This document shows positions 1 through 5,234 of a stretch of 5,454 nt of DNA, in pieces. Within the stretch, counting starts at the first letter, position 1. The number at the start of each line of letters is the position of its first letter. This DNA is from Niveispirillum sp. (GTDB lineage: Bacteria > Pseudomonadota > Alphaproteobacteria > Azospirillales > Azospirillaceae): positions 3,510 to 8,963 of the forward strand of contig JAEMSB010000026.1 in assembly GCA_016463045.1 (NCBI GenBank), in the 5' to 3' direction. The position numbers and the translations under genes are program-made. The notes beneath the pieces were generated by a model. That model was not told where the DNA came from, did not search any database, and saw only the letters and a program-made list of their open reading frames with translations.

Positions 1-3
1 GGG

Positions 4-45
4 CATAATGCCAATCTACCAGAGGCTTGCCGTTTGGTAGATTGG
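4..45 (+). promoter_or_regulatory. Possible -10 element with an 11-bp perfect inverted repeat
   Basis: CATAAT at 4-9 matches the -10 consensus at five of six positions; any -35 element would lie outside the window. Directly after it, CCAATCTACCA (11-21) and TGGTAGATTGG (35-45) form a perfect 11-bp inverted repeat around a 13-nt spacer. If the -10 is real, transcription would start near 16, inside the left arm. That fits an operator better than an RNA hairpin, because the transcript would lack part of the arm. If transcription starts further upstream, the same sequence could fold as an 11-bp stem. No T-run follows on either strand, so it is not a standard intrinsic terminator. I do not recognise the half-site as belonging to a known regulator. 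Confidence 0.45.
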
Positions 46-64
46 AGGTCAGCGACTGCTGGCC

Positions 65-104
65 CGGCGCACATGCGCCGTGAGCCAAGCCGCCGGATGG
101 CGGC
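65..104 (+). other. Two adjacent GC-rich hairpins in the hydratase leader
   Basis: Arms 65-70 and 75-80 (CGGCGC/GCGCCG) form a perfect 6-bp stem with the tetraloop ACAT. Arms 89-94 and 99-104 (GCCGCC/GGCGGC) form a second perfect 6-bp stem with the tetraloop GGAT. Both lie in the presumed untranslated leader of the enoyl-CoA hydratase gene, 42 nt or more before its ATG. Neither is followed by a T-tract. They may be a structured 5' leader, or chance pairing in GC-rich DNA. I do not recognise a named riboswitch. Confidence 0.35.
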
Positions 105-130
105 GCCCGGCATCTGAGGGAACAAATATA

Positions 131-135
131 AGAGG
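131..135 (+). promoter_or_regulatory. Ribosome binding site deciding the hydratase start
   Basis: AGAGG at 131-135 lies 10 nt before the ATG at 146. The reading frame stays open upstream to a GTG at 80, but that extension is Arg/Pro-rich, runs through the two leader hairpins and has no family counterpart. The ATG at 146 also gives the usual N-terminus of this family. Confidence 0.6.
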
Positions 136-145
136 CAAGATCGAA

Positions 146-928
146 ATGACCGAGACCTACGAAAACATCCTGGTGGAAACCAAGGGCGCTGTCGGCATCA
201 TCCGGCTGAACCGGCCCAAGGCCCTGAACGCTCTGTCCGACGGCCTGGTGACCGACATGGAAAAGGCCCTGAACGCGTTCGAGGATGATGCCGCGATCAG
301 CGTCATTGTCGTCACCGGTTCGGAAAAGGCCTTTGCCGCCGGGGCGGACATAAAGGAGATGATGAATTTCTCCTACATGGATGCCTATCTGAACGATTTC
401 ATCACCAAGAAGTGGGGCCGTCTGGCCACCTGCCGCAAGCCGACCATCGCCGCCGTCGCCGGCTATGCCCTGGGTGGCGGGTGTGAGCTGGCCATGATGG
501 CCGATTTCATCATCGCCGCCGACAATGCCAAGTTCGGCCAGCCGGAGATCACCATCGGCACCATCCCCGGTGCCGGCGGTACCCAGCGCCTGACCCGCGC
601 CATCGGCAAGGCCAAGGCCATGGAAATGTGCCTGACGGGCCGAATGATGGACGCGGCGGAGGCGGAGCGGTCGGGTCTGGTGGCCCGCGTGGTCCCCGTG
701 GCCGACCTGATGGAGGAGGTGATGAAGACGGCGGAAAAGATCGCCGCCATGTCGCGCCCCGCCGCCATGATGGCGAAGGAATCCGTGAACCGCAGCTTCG
801 AAGCCACCCTGGCCGAGGGTCTGCTGTTCGAACGCCGCGTCTTCCACAGCACCTTCGCGCTCGCCGATCAGAAGGAAGGCATGGCCGCCTTCGCCGAAAA
901 GCGCCCGCCCAACTTCACGGGCAAGTAA
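146..928 (+). CDS. Enoyl-CoA hydratase (crotonase family)
   Basis: This 260-residue protein is predicted to add water across the double bond of trans-2-enoyl-CoA, giving (3S)-3-hydroxyacyl-CoA, the second step of beta-oxidation, in the cytoplasm. The length is normal for a single-domain crotonase. The oxyanion-hole region is AFAAGADIKEM (62-72), with Ala67 as the likely amide donor. The second donor, Gly111, is in GYALGGGCELAMM. The two catalytic glutamates are present: Glu114 in GGCEL and Glu134 in FGQPEI, matching Glu144 and Glu164 of the rat mitochondrial enzyme. The segment GTIPGAGGTQRLTRAIGK (138-155) is also typical of true hydratases, as opposed to isomerases or decarboxylases of the fold. 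The ATG at 146 is chosen over an upstream GTG. A terminator follows directly, so it ends its transcription unit. Chain-length preference cannot be read from the sequence, so I give no symbol. Confidence 0.95.
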   Translation: MTETYENILVETKGAVGIIRLNRPKALNALSDGLVTDMEKALNAFEDDAAISVIVVTGSEKAFAAGADIKEMMNFSYMDAYLNDFITKKWGRLATCRKPTIAAVAGYALGGGCELAMMADFIIAADNAKFGQPEITIGTIPGAGGTQRLTRAIGKAKAMEMCLTGRMMDAAEAERSGLVARVVPVADLMEEVMKTAEKIAAMSRPAAMMAKESVNRSFEATLAEGLLFERRVFHSTFALADQKEGMAAFAEKRPPNFTGK

Positions 929-937
929 GGGCTTATC

Positions 938-977
938 AGGGGCGGGGAGGCCGGTGCTTCCCCGCCCCTTGCTTTTG
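938..977 (+). terminator. Intrinsic terminator after the enoyl-CoA hydratase
   Basis: Arms 938-948 (AGGGGCGGGGA) and 959-969 (TCCCCGCCCCT) are perfectly complementary over 11 bp and can extend inward by G·T and G·C pairs to a 6-nt loop. The stem is followed by TTGCTTTTG (969-977). It begins 10 nt after the TAA at 926-928. This is a textbook Rho-independent terminator on the plus strand and separates the hydratase from the thiolase. Confidence 0.9.
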
Positions 978-1023
978 TAGCGGTTGCCAGGCCACTACAT
1001 CAGGCTTATCTGTTGCACCGCAA

Positions 1024-1029
1024 TATAAT
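1024..1029 (+). promoter_or_regulatory. Perfect TATAAT, possible -10 for the thiolase
   Basis: TATAAT at 1024-1029 matches the -10 consensus exactly, in the gap after the upstream terminator where a promoter is expected. No good -35 lies 16-18 bp upstream (around 1001-1006). A TTGCCA at 984-989 is too far away, about 34 bp. Transcription from this -10 would start near 1036, so the leader would be only about 13 nt and begin at the ribosome binding site. It is therefore a candidate only. Confidence 0.3.
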
Positions 1030-1035
1030 TGATCT

Positions 1036-1041
1036 GGGAGG
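1036..1041 (+). promoter_or_regulatory. Strong ribosome binding site fixing the GTG start of the thiolase
   Basis: GGGAGG at 1036-1041 lies 7 nt before the GTG at 1049. A TTG at 1013 opens the same frame earlier, but has no comparable ribosome binding site and would put this one inside the coding region. Translation from 1049 gives the expected thiolase N-terminus (SSLNDVVIVAGTRTAIG). Confidence 0.8.
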
Positions 1042-1048
1042 ATCACCC

Positions 1049-2236
1049 GTGAGCAGCTTGAACGACGTCGTCATCGTTGCCGGTACCCGCACCGCCATTG
1101 GCGGTTTCGGCGGCAGCCTGAAGGATCATTCGCCCGCCGAGCTTGGCACGCTGGTGATCAAGGAGGCCGTGAGCCGCGCCGGCATCGACGCCGCCGATGT
1201 GCAGCATGTGGTTATGGGCCAGGTGATCCCCAGCGGCCCGCACGATGCCTATCTGGCCCGTGTCGCTGCCGTGAATGCCGGCGTGCCGGTGCAGGCCCCG
1301 GCCCTGACCCTGAACCGCCTGTGCGGGTCGGGCGTGCAGGCCATCATCTCTACCGCCCAGATGATCAAGCTGGGCGAATGCGACGTGGCCGTGGCTGGCG
1401 GGGCGGAGAGCATGAGCCGGTCGCCGCATGTCATGCCGTCGGTCCGTTGGGGCCAGCGCATGGGCGATGCCGCCGTGGTCGACGCCATGGTCACCGTCCT
1501 GACCGACCCGTTCCACAAGATCCATATGGGCATCACGGCGGAAAATGTGGCCGCCCGGCATGATATTGACCGCGCCGCCCAGGATGCGCTGGCCCTGGAA
1601 AGCCACCATCGCGCCGCCCGTGCCACCGCCGAGGGCCGGTTCAAGTCACAGATCCTGCCGGTGGAGGTGAAGGTCAAGGGTGGTACCAAGCTGTTCGATA
1701 CGGACGAGCATTTCCGCGCCGACGCCACCGAGGCCGACTTTGCCAAGCTGAAGCCCGTGTTCAAGAAGGACGGCTCCGTCACCGCCGGCAACGCCTCCGG
1801 CGTCAATGACGGTGCCGCCGCCGTCGTCCTGATGTCCGCGACTGAGGCCGCCAAGCGCGGCACCAAGCCGTTGGCCCGCATCATCAGCTGGGGCCATGCT
1901 GGTTTGGAGCCGGAGGTGATGGGCTTGGGTCCCGTCCATGCCGTGCCCATCGCGCTGGAACGTGCCGGGCTGACCGTCGCCGATATCGACGTTATCGAAA
2001 GCAACGAGGCCTTTGCGGCCCAGGCCTGTGCCGTGTCCAAGCTGCTGGGCTTTCCGGCGGACAAGGTGAACCCCAACGGTTCCGGCGTCTCGCTGGGCCA
2101 TCCGGTGGGCGCCACCGGCGCCATCATCACCGTGAAGGCGCTGTATGAGCTGGAAAGGATCGGCGGGCGTTATGGCCTGATCACCATGTGCATCGGCGGC
2201 GGCCAGGGCATCGCCATGGTCATCGAACGGCTGTAA
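1049..2236 (+). CDS. bktB: Acetyl-CoA C-acyltransferase (BktB-like beta-ketothiolase)
   Basis: This 395-residue degradative/biosynthetic thiolase would interconvert two acyl-CoA units and a 3-ketoacyl-CoA plus CoA. It could make acetoacetyl-CoA (and possibly C5 products) or cleave beta-oxidation intermediates. It is a cytoplasmic enzyme, and the family is tetrameric. All catalytic residues are visible: the nucleophile Cys92 in NRLCGSG, Asn319 in ESNEAF, His351 in LGHPVGATG and the acid/base Cys381 in CIGGGQG. All are offset by three from Cys89, Asn316, His348 and Cys378 of the Zoogloea enzyme. Stretches such as DPFHKIHMGITAENVA (153-168), FDTDEH (216-221) and NPNGSGVSLGHPVGATG (341-357) resemble Cupriavidus BktB from memory more closely than PhaA. 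The symbol rests on that resemblance, and AtoB/PhaA-type function remains possible. The gene has its own terminator. No phaB or phaC is visible nearby. Confidence 0.92.
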   Translation: MSSLNDVVIVAGTRTAIGGFGGSLKDHSPAELGTLVIKEAVSRAGIDAADVQHVVMGQVIPSGPHDAYLARVAAVNAGVPVQAPALTLNRLCGSGVQAIISTAQMIKLGECDVAVAGGAESMSRSPHVMPSVRWGQRMGDAAVVDAMVTVLTDPFHKIHMGITAENVAARHDIDRAAQDALALESHHRAARATAEGRFKSQILPVEVKVKGGTKLFDTDEHFRADATEADFAKLKPVFKKDGSVTAGNASGVNDGAAAVVLMSATEAAKRGTKPLARIISWGHAGLEPEVMGLGPVHAVPIALERAGLTVADIDVIESNEAFAAQACAVSKLLGFPADKVNPNGSGVSLGHPVGATGAIITVKALYELERIGGRYGLITMCIGGGQGIAMVIERL

Positions 2237-2260
2237 GCGGCCCTTCATGTCCGTTAAACT

Positions 2261-2301
2261 CGGCCCGCCTCTCCACATCGGAGGGGCGGGCCGTTTCATT
2301 T
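2261..2301 (+). terminator. Intrinsic terminator after the thiolase
   Basis: Arms 2261-2274 and 2280-2293 form a 14-bp stem (CGGCCCGCCTCTCC with GGAGGGGCGGGCCG) containing one G·T wobble, with the 5-nt loop ACATC. The stem is followed by TTTCATTT (2294-2301). It begins 24 nt after the TAA at 2234-2236. This is a strong Rho-independent terminator that makes the thiolase a single-gene unit. Confidence 0.92.
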
Positions 2302-2335
2302 CGGTCAAAGAATAATCCATATAAAGGTTGGGTCC

Positions 2336-2914
2336 ATGCGTATCCGAAACATTCTTGCCGCCTTGTCGCTGCTGCTGTCCCTGCCTGCCGCCGCCGCACC
2401 GGCGGATGATTTTCTGGCCGCACTGCAGCCCCTGTGCGGCAAGGCGTTCGAAGGCACGATCACCATGAACGAAGGCGGGGCCGCCAATGATCCGTTCGTG
2501 GGCAAGCGGCTGGTCATGCATGTGCGTGAATGCAAGGCGGGGGAGGTTCGCATCCCCCTGCATGTGGGCGAAGACCGGTCACGCACCTGGATCGTCACCC
2601 GTACCGAAACGGGTCTGCGCCTGAAACATGATCACCGCCATGCCGACGGGACGGAGGATAAGCTGACCCAGTATGGCGGCGACACGATCGCGCCCGGCAC
2701 CGCCGCACGTCAGGACTTCCCCGCCGACGCATTCTCCAAGACCCTGTTTGCCGATAACAAGCTGCCACCGGGCGCGCAGCAGAATGTCTGGGTCCTGGAA
2801 CAGGGACAGGGGACCTTCACCTACGAACTGTCCCGCCCCGGTCGCGTGGTGCGCATGGTCTTCGACCTGACCAAACCCGTTGCCGCCCCGCCTGCACCTT
2901 GGGGGCATGAGTGA
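2336..2914 (+). CDS. Secreted protein of unknown function
   Basis: This 192-residue protein begins with a clear Sec signal peptide: Arg residues at 2 and 4, a hydrophobic core of Leu/Ala (6-16), and a likely AAA cleavage near residues 20-21, so the mature protein starts around APADDF. No further membrane segment is seen and there is no lipobox cysteine. The mature part has two cysteines (Cys34 and Cys66) that could form a disulfide. It also has a distinctive central block: GEDRSRTW (78-85), LKHDHRHADGTED (96-108) and YGGDT (113-117). The protein resembles hypothetical secreted proteins I recall from other proteobacteria, but I know no function. The His/Asp-rich block could bind metal, which is a guess. 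The C-terminus is Pro/Ala-rich. AAAGG at 2323-2327, 8 nt before ATG, supports the start. It follows a terminator, so a promoter should lie in 2302-2325; AATAAT (2311-2316) is a weak -10 candidate. Confidence 0.85.
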   Translation: MRIRNILAALSLLLSLPAAAAPADDFLAALQPLCGKAFEGTITMNEGGAANDPFVGKRLVMHVRECKAGEVRIPLHVGEDRSRTWIVTRTETGLRLKHDHRHADGTEDKLTQYGGDTIAPGTAARQDFPADAFSKTLFADNKLPPGAQQNVWVLEQGQGTFTYELSRPGRVVRMVFDLTKPVAAPPAPWGHE

Positions 2915-2924
2915 GGCTTCCAAG

Positions 2925-2938
2925 GCGTCCCCGGACGC
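2925..2938 (+). other. Small hairpin between the secreted-protein gene and the sugar kinase
   Basis: GCGTC (2925-2929) and GACGC (2934-2938) pair around the tetraloop CCCG. There is no T-tract after it, so it is not a standard intrinsic terminator. Read-through from the secreted-protein gene into the kinase gene, 60 nt downstream, remains possible. The hairpin may be chance or a weak mRNA-stabilising structure. Confidence 0.3.
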
Positions 2939-2974
2939 GCTAGGAAGGATCGTTCAACCAAGAAGGAAAGCCCC

Positions 2975-3889
2975 ATGGCCCAGGTCACCGTCATCGGTTC
3001 CATCAATTACGACATCCTGTCCACCATGGAACGCGCGCCGAAGGCGGGGGAGACAGTGAATGGCCAGACGGTGCAGTTGATGCCCGGTGGCAAGGGCCTC
3101 AACCAGGCCGTCGCCGCTCGGCAACAGGGTGTGCCCGTGTCCTTTGTGGGCAAGGTCGGACAGGACATGTTCGGTGACCGTATCCTGTCCTTCTTCGCTG
3201 AAAAGGGCATCGACGCCACCCATGTGGGACGCTCACCGGATGAGGCGACGGGATCGGCCCTGATCCTGGTGGATGCAACGGCGGAAAACCGTATCGTGGT
3301 CATTCCCGCCGCCAACAAACAGATCGTGCCCGCCGATGCCGATGGCCTGTCCATCTCGCCCGGCGACATCCTGGTTAGCCAGTTTGAGGTGCCGCGCGCC
3401 ACCATCGCCGCCCTGTTCGCCAAGGCCCGGGCCGCCGGTGCCCGTACCCTGCTGAACGCCGCGCCGGCCCTGGATGACGCGCCCGACAGCCTGTGGACCG
3501 ACACTGACATCCTGGTGGTGAATGAGACGGAGTTGGGCCATTTCGCGGGCGTGGAACTGTCGGGCGACGCCGCGGTGGCCGATATCGCCGTCACGGCCCG
3601 TCGCCTGCTGCGCCGCCCGGATCAGGTGATCATCGCCACGCTGGGCGTGCGCGGGGCCCTGGCCGTCACCATGGACGGCGAAACCCTGGTGCCGGGACGC
3701 AAGGTCGTGGCCGTGGACACGACCGGGGCGGGTGATTGCTTCGTGGGCAGCCTGTCGGCCCGGCTGGCGGCAGGGGATGATCTGGCCACGGCCATGCGCT
3801 ATGCCAATGTCGCGGCCTCCATCGCCTGCACGCGCATCGGCACCGGTACCGCCATGCCCGTCGCGGAAGAGGTACGGGCCGCCCTGTGA
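2975..3889 (+). CDS. Ribokinase-like PfkB-family sugar kinase
   Basis: This 304-residue cytoplasmic carbohydrate kinase is predicted to phosphorylate D-ribose at O5 using ATP, feeding the pentose phosphate pathway. The length fits ribokinase. The N-terminal GSINYDIL (8-15) places Asp13 where sugar-binding Asp16 lies in E. coli RbsK. The first PfkB signature region is GGKGLNQAVAA (38-48). SQFEVP (135-140) matches the QLESP segment and its glutamate, and NETE (183-186) is the phosphate/metal-binding motif. The second signature, DTTGAGDCF (248-256), carries the anion hole and catalytic base Asp254. GGKGLNQ has Leu where E. coli RbsK has Ala, so another pentose or nucleoside substrate cannot be excluded, and I withhold rbsK. 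AGAAGGA at 2961-2967, 7 nt before ATG, supports the start. No ribose transporter or LacI-type regulator is visible beside it. Confidence 0.88.
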   Translation: MAQVTVIGSINYDILSTMERAPKAGETVNGQTVQLMPGGKGLNQAVAARQQGVPVSFVGKVGQDMFGDRILSFFAEKGIDATHVGRSPDEATGSALILVDATAENRIVVIPAANKQIVPADADGLSISPGDILVSQFEVPRATIAALFAKARAAGARTLLNAAPALDDAPDSLWTDTDILVVNETELGHFAGVELSGDAAVADIAVTARRLLRRPDQVIIATLGVRGALAVTMDGETLVPGRKVVAVDTTGAGDCFVGSLSARLAAGDDLATAMRYANVAASIACTRIGTGTAMPVAEEVRAAL

Positions 3890-3948
3890 CGCGAAATCAC
3901 TTGGGAAACCCGGCCTTGCTTGGCTAATCTAGGAACCTTGATCCATCC

Positions 3949-3954
3949 GGGAGG
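3949..3954 (+). promoter_or_regulatory. Ribosome binding site partly inside an inverted repeat
   Basis: GGGAGG at 3949-3954 lies 8 nt before the ATG at 3963. GGCCGGG at 3954-3960, between this site and the start, is perfectly complementary to CCCGGCC at 3909-3915. A long-range fold could therefore partly hide the start region. With 7-bp arms 38 nt apart in GC-rich DNA, chance is a fair explanation. Confidence 0.55.
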
Positions 3955-3962
3955 GCCGGGCC

Positions 3963-4367
3963 ATGAGCGACACCTACGTCACGCTCAAGATCCGTGAGGC
4001 ATTGAAGGCCGCACAGGGCAGCCGCAGTCAGGCGCAGCGTGTGCTGATCGCCTGGGCGCTGGATGACGAACAATTGCTGCGCGGCCTGTGCAAGCCGTTC
4101 CTGAAGGCGATTGCCGGCAGCGCCGTTGACCGTGTGGCCCGTGGCGGGTCCATCACCACGGCGGCCCCGGCCCCCGGCCAGGGCGTGGTGCGTGCGGCGC
4201 GTCCGTCCACCGGGCCAAAGAAACTGTCGCCCCAGATGATGGACGCCATCATCGCCCGCATGGGCACGGGCGGTGGTGGGGCGGCACCCGCACCCGACGA
4301 TGGACAGGAACAGGCCGACAATCTGAAGGCCCTGGCCGCCGCCTTCACCCAGCGCAAGAAGCCGTGA
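3963..4367 (+). CDS. Small basic protein of unknown function
   Basis: I do not recognise this 134-residue protein. It has no signal peptide or membrane segment and should be cytoplasmic. Residues 5-60 look like a compact helical region rich in Lys/Arg (LKIREALKAAQGSRSQAQRV, then WALDDEQLLRGLCKPFLKAI). Its start loosely resembles the first helices of Fis/NtrC-type helix-turn-helix segments (ALxAxxGxxxxA), but the recognition-helix pattern does not follow. A Gly/Ala/Pro-rich linker (61-86) leads to a short helix, LSPQMMDAIIARM (88-100). A second flexible stretch (101-114) and a C-terminal helix ending in RKKP follow. The codon bias matches neighbouring genes and the start has a good GGGAGG site, so it is very probably real. 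Its stop overlaps the next start, which implies co-translation with the exported protein that follows. Confidence 0.75.
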   Translation: MSDTYVTLKIREALKAAQGSRSQAQRVLIAWALDDEQLLRGLCKPFLKAIAGSAVDRVARGGSITTAAPAPGQGVVRAARPSTGPKKLSPQMMDAIIARMGTGGGGAAPAPDDGQEQADNLKALAAAFTQRKKP

Positions 4368-4606
4368 TGCGGCGTCCGGCGGCTTTATTGATGCTGTGCC
4401 TGCTCTCCGCCCTGCCGGCCCGCGCGCAGCAGGCCGAGGCGCGGGAAGCGGCACAATCCGCCAATTGCAAGCCGACCAAGCTGGAAGTGCTGAAGCAGGT
4501 GACGGGCCGGCTCGGCGAAACCCTTTACAAGGTCAGCTGTGCCACGCCTAAGGACAGTTTCGTCCTGATCCAATGTCGCGACCGCACCTGCGCCGTGATG
4601 CGGTGA
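4367..4606 (+). CDS. Small exported cysteine-rich protein of unknown function
   Basis: This 79-residue protein has a signal peptide (MRRP, a hydrophobic core AALLMLCLLSAL, and likely cleavage after PARA at residue 20). The mature chain is about 59 residues. Four cysteines lie in the mature part (34, 58, 70 and 75), enough for two disulfides in the periplasm. The pattern CKPTKLEVLKQVTGRLGETLYKVSC followed by FVLIQCRDRTC suggests a small beta-rich fold. I know no function for it. The ATG at 4367 shares one base with the preceding TGA (4365-4367). An in-frame GTG at 4364 is an alternative start adding one residue. There is no strong ribosome binding site, only AAGAAG at 4355-4360, which fits translational coupling to the upstream gene. 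No T-tract terminator follows. Confidence 0.75.
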   Translation: MRRPAALLMLCLLSALPARAQQAEAREAAQSANCKPTKLEVLKQVTGRLGETLYKVSCATPKDSFVLIQCRDRTCAVMR

Positions 4607-4630
4607 AAGGCATATCGCGGATCAATCGCA

Positions 4631-4661
4631 GGTCAGGTCGCGGCAGAGCCTCGACCTGACC
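4631..4661. terminator. Hairpin between convergent genes, possible bidirectional terminator
   Basis: GGTCAGGTCG (4631-4640) and CGACCTGACC (4652-4661) are perfectly complementary over 10 bp. The 11-nt loop contains a further GGC/GCC pair (4642-4644 with 4648-4650). It sits in the 65-nt gap between the plus-strand gene ending at 4606 and the minus-strand gene ending at 4672, where a shared terminator is expected. Neither strand has a T-tract after the stem, so it would be a non-canonical terminator or a 3'-end stabilising stem. Confidence 0.55.
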
Positions 4662-4671
4662 GACGCCACCT

Positions 4672-5214
4672 TCACGCCACCTGGCTTTCCATCAGGGCGG
4701 CGGCCACCAGTTCATGCCGGTGTTCCTCAAGATAACCCGCGACCGCGCGATAGATGGCGAGGCCCATGCCTTCGACGAATCGTTCGCCGGGCGTACGGTG
4801 GGCGGTGCTGCCCTCCACTTCCAGGGTGGCGATCATCTGGCGGTAATCGCTGATCCGGTCGCCGATGATCCGGTCCAGATGACGCGGCGGCAGCAGATGA
4901 CCAAAGCTCAGGATGAACATCAGGTCGGAACGCAGCTTGTCCGCCGACGGGGTCTTGATCAGCGACTGGTACAGCGCGTGCCGGCCCGACGGGGTGATCC
5001 GGTACAGCTTCTTGTCGGGCCGTCCATCACCATTGTGGGGCAGCATCACGATCTGACCATCATCCAGCAGCCGCTTCAGCGCCGGATAAATGGACCCAAA
5101 GCCCGCGTCACTGAAATGACTCAACGGACCTTCCTCGAATTCCTTGCGAATCTCATAACCGGAAGCATCGCCACGGCTCAACACACCGAGGCACAAGGTC
5201 TTAACATCAATCAT
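4672..5214 (-). CDS. PadR-family transcriptional regulator
   Basis: This 180-residue DNA-binding repressor-type protein has the PadR winged helix at residues 5-80. LCLGVLSRGDASGYEI (7-22) forms the opening helices. GSIYPALKRLLDDGQI (40-55) holds the recognition helix. GDGRPDKKLYRITPSGR (62-78) is the wing and the start of the next helix. Residues 90-175 are helical, as expected for the C-terminal dimerisation domain of the longer PadR proteins; total length is normal. PadR proteins usually sense small molecules such as phenolics or drugs and often repress their own gene and a neighbour; the ligand here is unknown. The ATG at 5214 is preferred because MIDVKTLCLGVL begins like the family. It has a modest AGG 6 nt upstream (5221-5223). 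The GTG at 5241 adds nine unlikely residues and lies in the predicted promoter. Confidence 0.93.
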   Translation of the reverse strand: MIDVKTLCLGVLSRGDASGYEIRKEFEEGPLSHFSDAGFGSIYPALKRLLDDGQIVMLPHNGDGRPDKKLYRITPSGRHALYQSLIKTPSADKLRSDLMFILSFGHLLPPRHLDRIIGDRISDYRQMIATLEVEGSTAHRTPGERFVEGMGLAIYRAVAGYLEEHRHELVAAALMESQVA

Positions 5215-5221
5215 CACACAC

Positions 5222-5232
5222 CTGTCTGACAG
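5222..5232. promoter_or_regulatory. 11-bp odd palindrome between promoter and start of the PadR gene
   Basis: CTGTC-T-GACAG at 5222-5232 is a perfect palindrome around one central base. It lies just downstream of the predicted transcription start (near 5233) and touches the AGG ribosome binding site of the PadR gene. The position suits an operator for self-repression, but binding is inferred from placement only. Confidence 0.4.
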
Positions 5233-5234
5233 TA

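Noticed and set aside
127..132. TATAAG as a -10 element for the hydratase
   Set aside because: It abuts the ribosome binding site and nothing like a -35 lies 16-18 bp upstream (GC-rich hairpin sequence).
80..145. N-terminal extension of the hydratase from a GTG at 80
   Set aside because: It is Arg/Pro-rich, overlaps the leader hairpins and lacks family support; the ATG at 146 has a ribosome binding site and a normal N-terminus.
1013..1048. TTG start of the thiolase at 1013
   Set aside because: The GGGAGG site at 1036-1041 fits the GTG at 1049, and the extra 12 residues do not resemble thiolase N-termini.
1249..2130. Long minus-strand frame opposite the thiolase
   Set aside because: It is an antisense shadow produced by GC-biased codons; the plus-strand thiolase has every catalytic motif.
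1646..2563. Minus-strand frame of about 305 codons crossing the thiolase 3' end and the secreted-protein gene
   Set aside because: It runs through a clear plus-strand terminator and two plus-strand genes, and the protein is His/Gly/Gln-rich as expected of antisense frames.
3909..3960. CCCGGCC/GGCCGGG inverted repeat as a terminator after the sugar kinase
   Set aside because: The arms are 38 nt apart, only 7 bp long and not followed by a T-tract.
3963..4100. Fis/NtrC-type helix-turn-helix in the small basic protein
   Set aside because: Only the first part of the pattern (ALxAxxGxxxxA) fits; the turn and recognition helix are absent, so I do not call it a DNA-binding protein.
3924..4454. Minus-strand frame of 176 codons opposite the small unknown genes
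   Set aside because: The composition is low-complexity Ala/Gly/Arg without motifs, while the plus-strand pair has a good ribosome binding site, coupling and a signal peptide.
4714..5229. Plus-strand frame of 171 codons opposite the PadR gene
   Set aside because: The minus strand encodes an unmistakable PadR winged helix; the plus frame is its antisense shadow.
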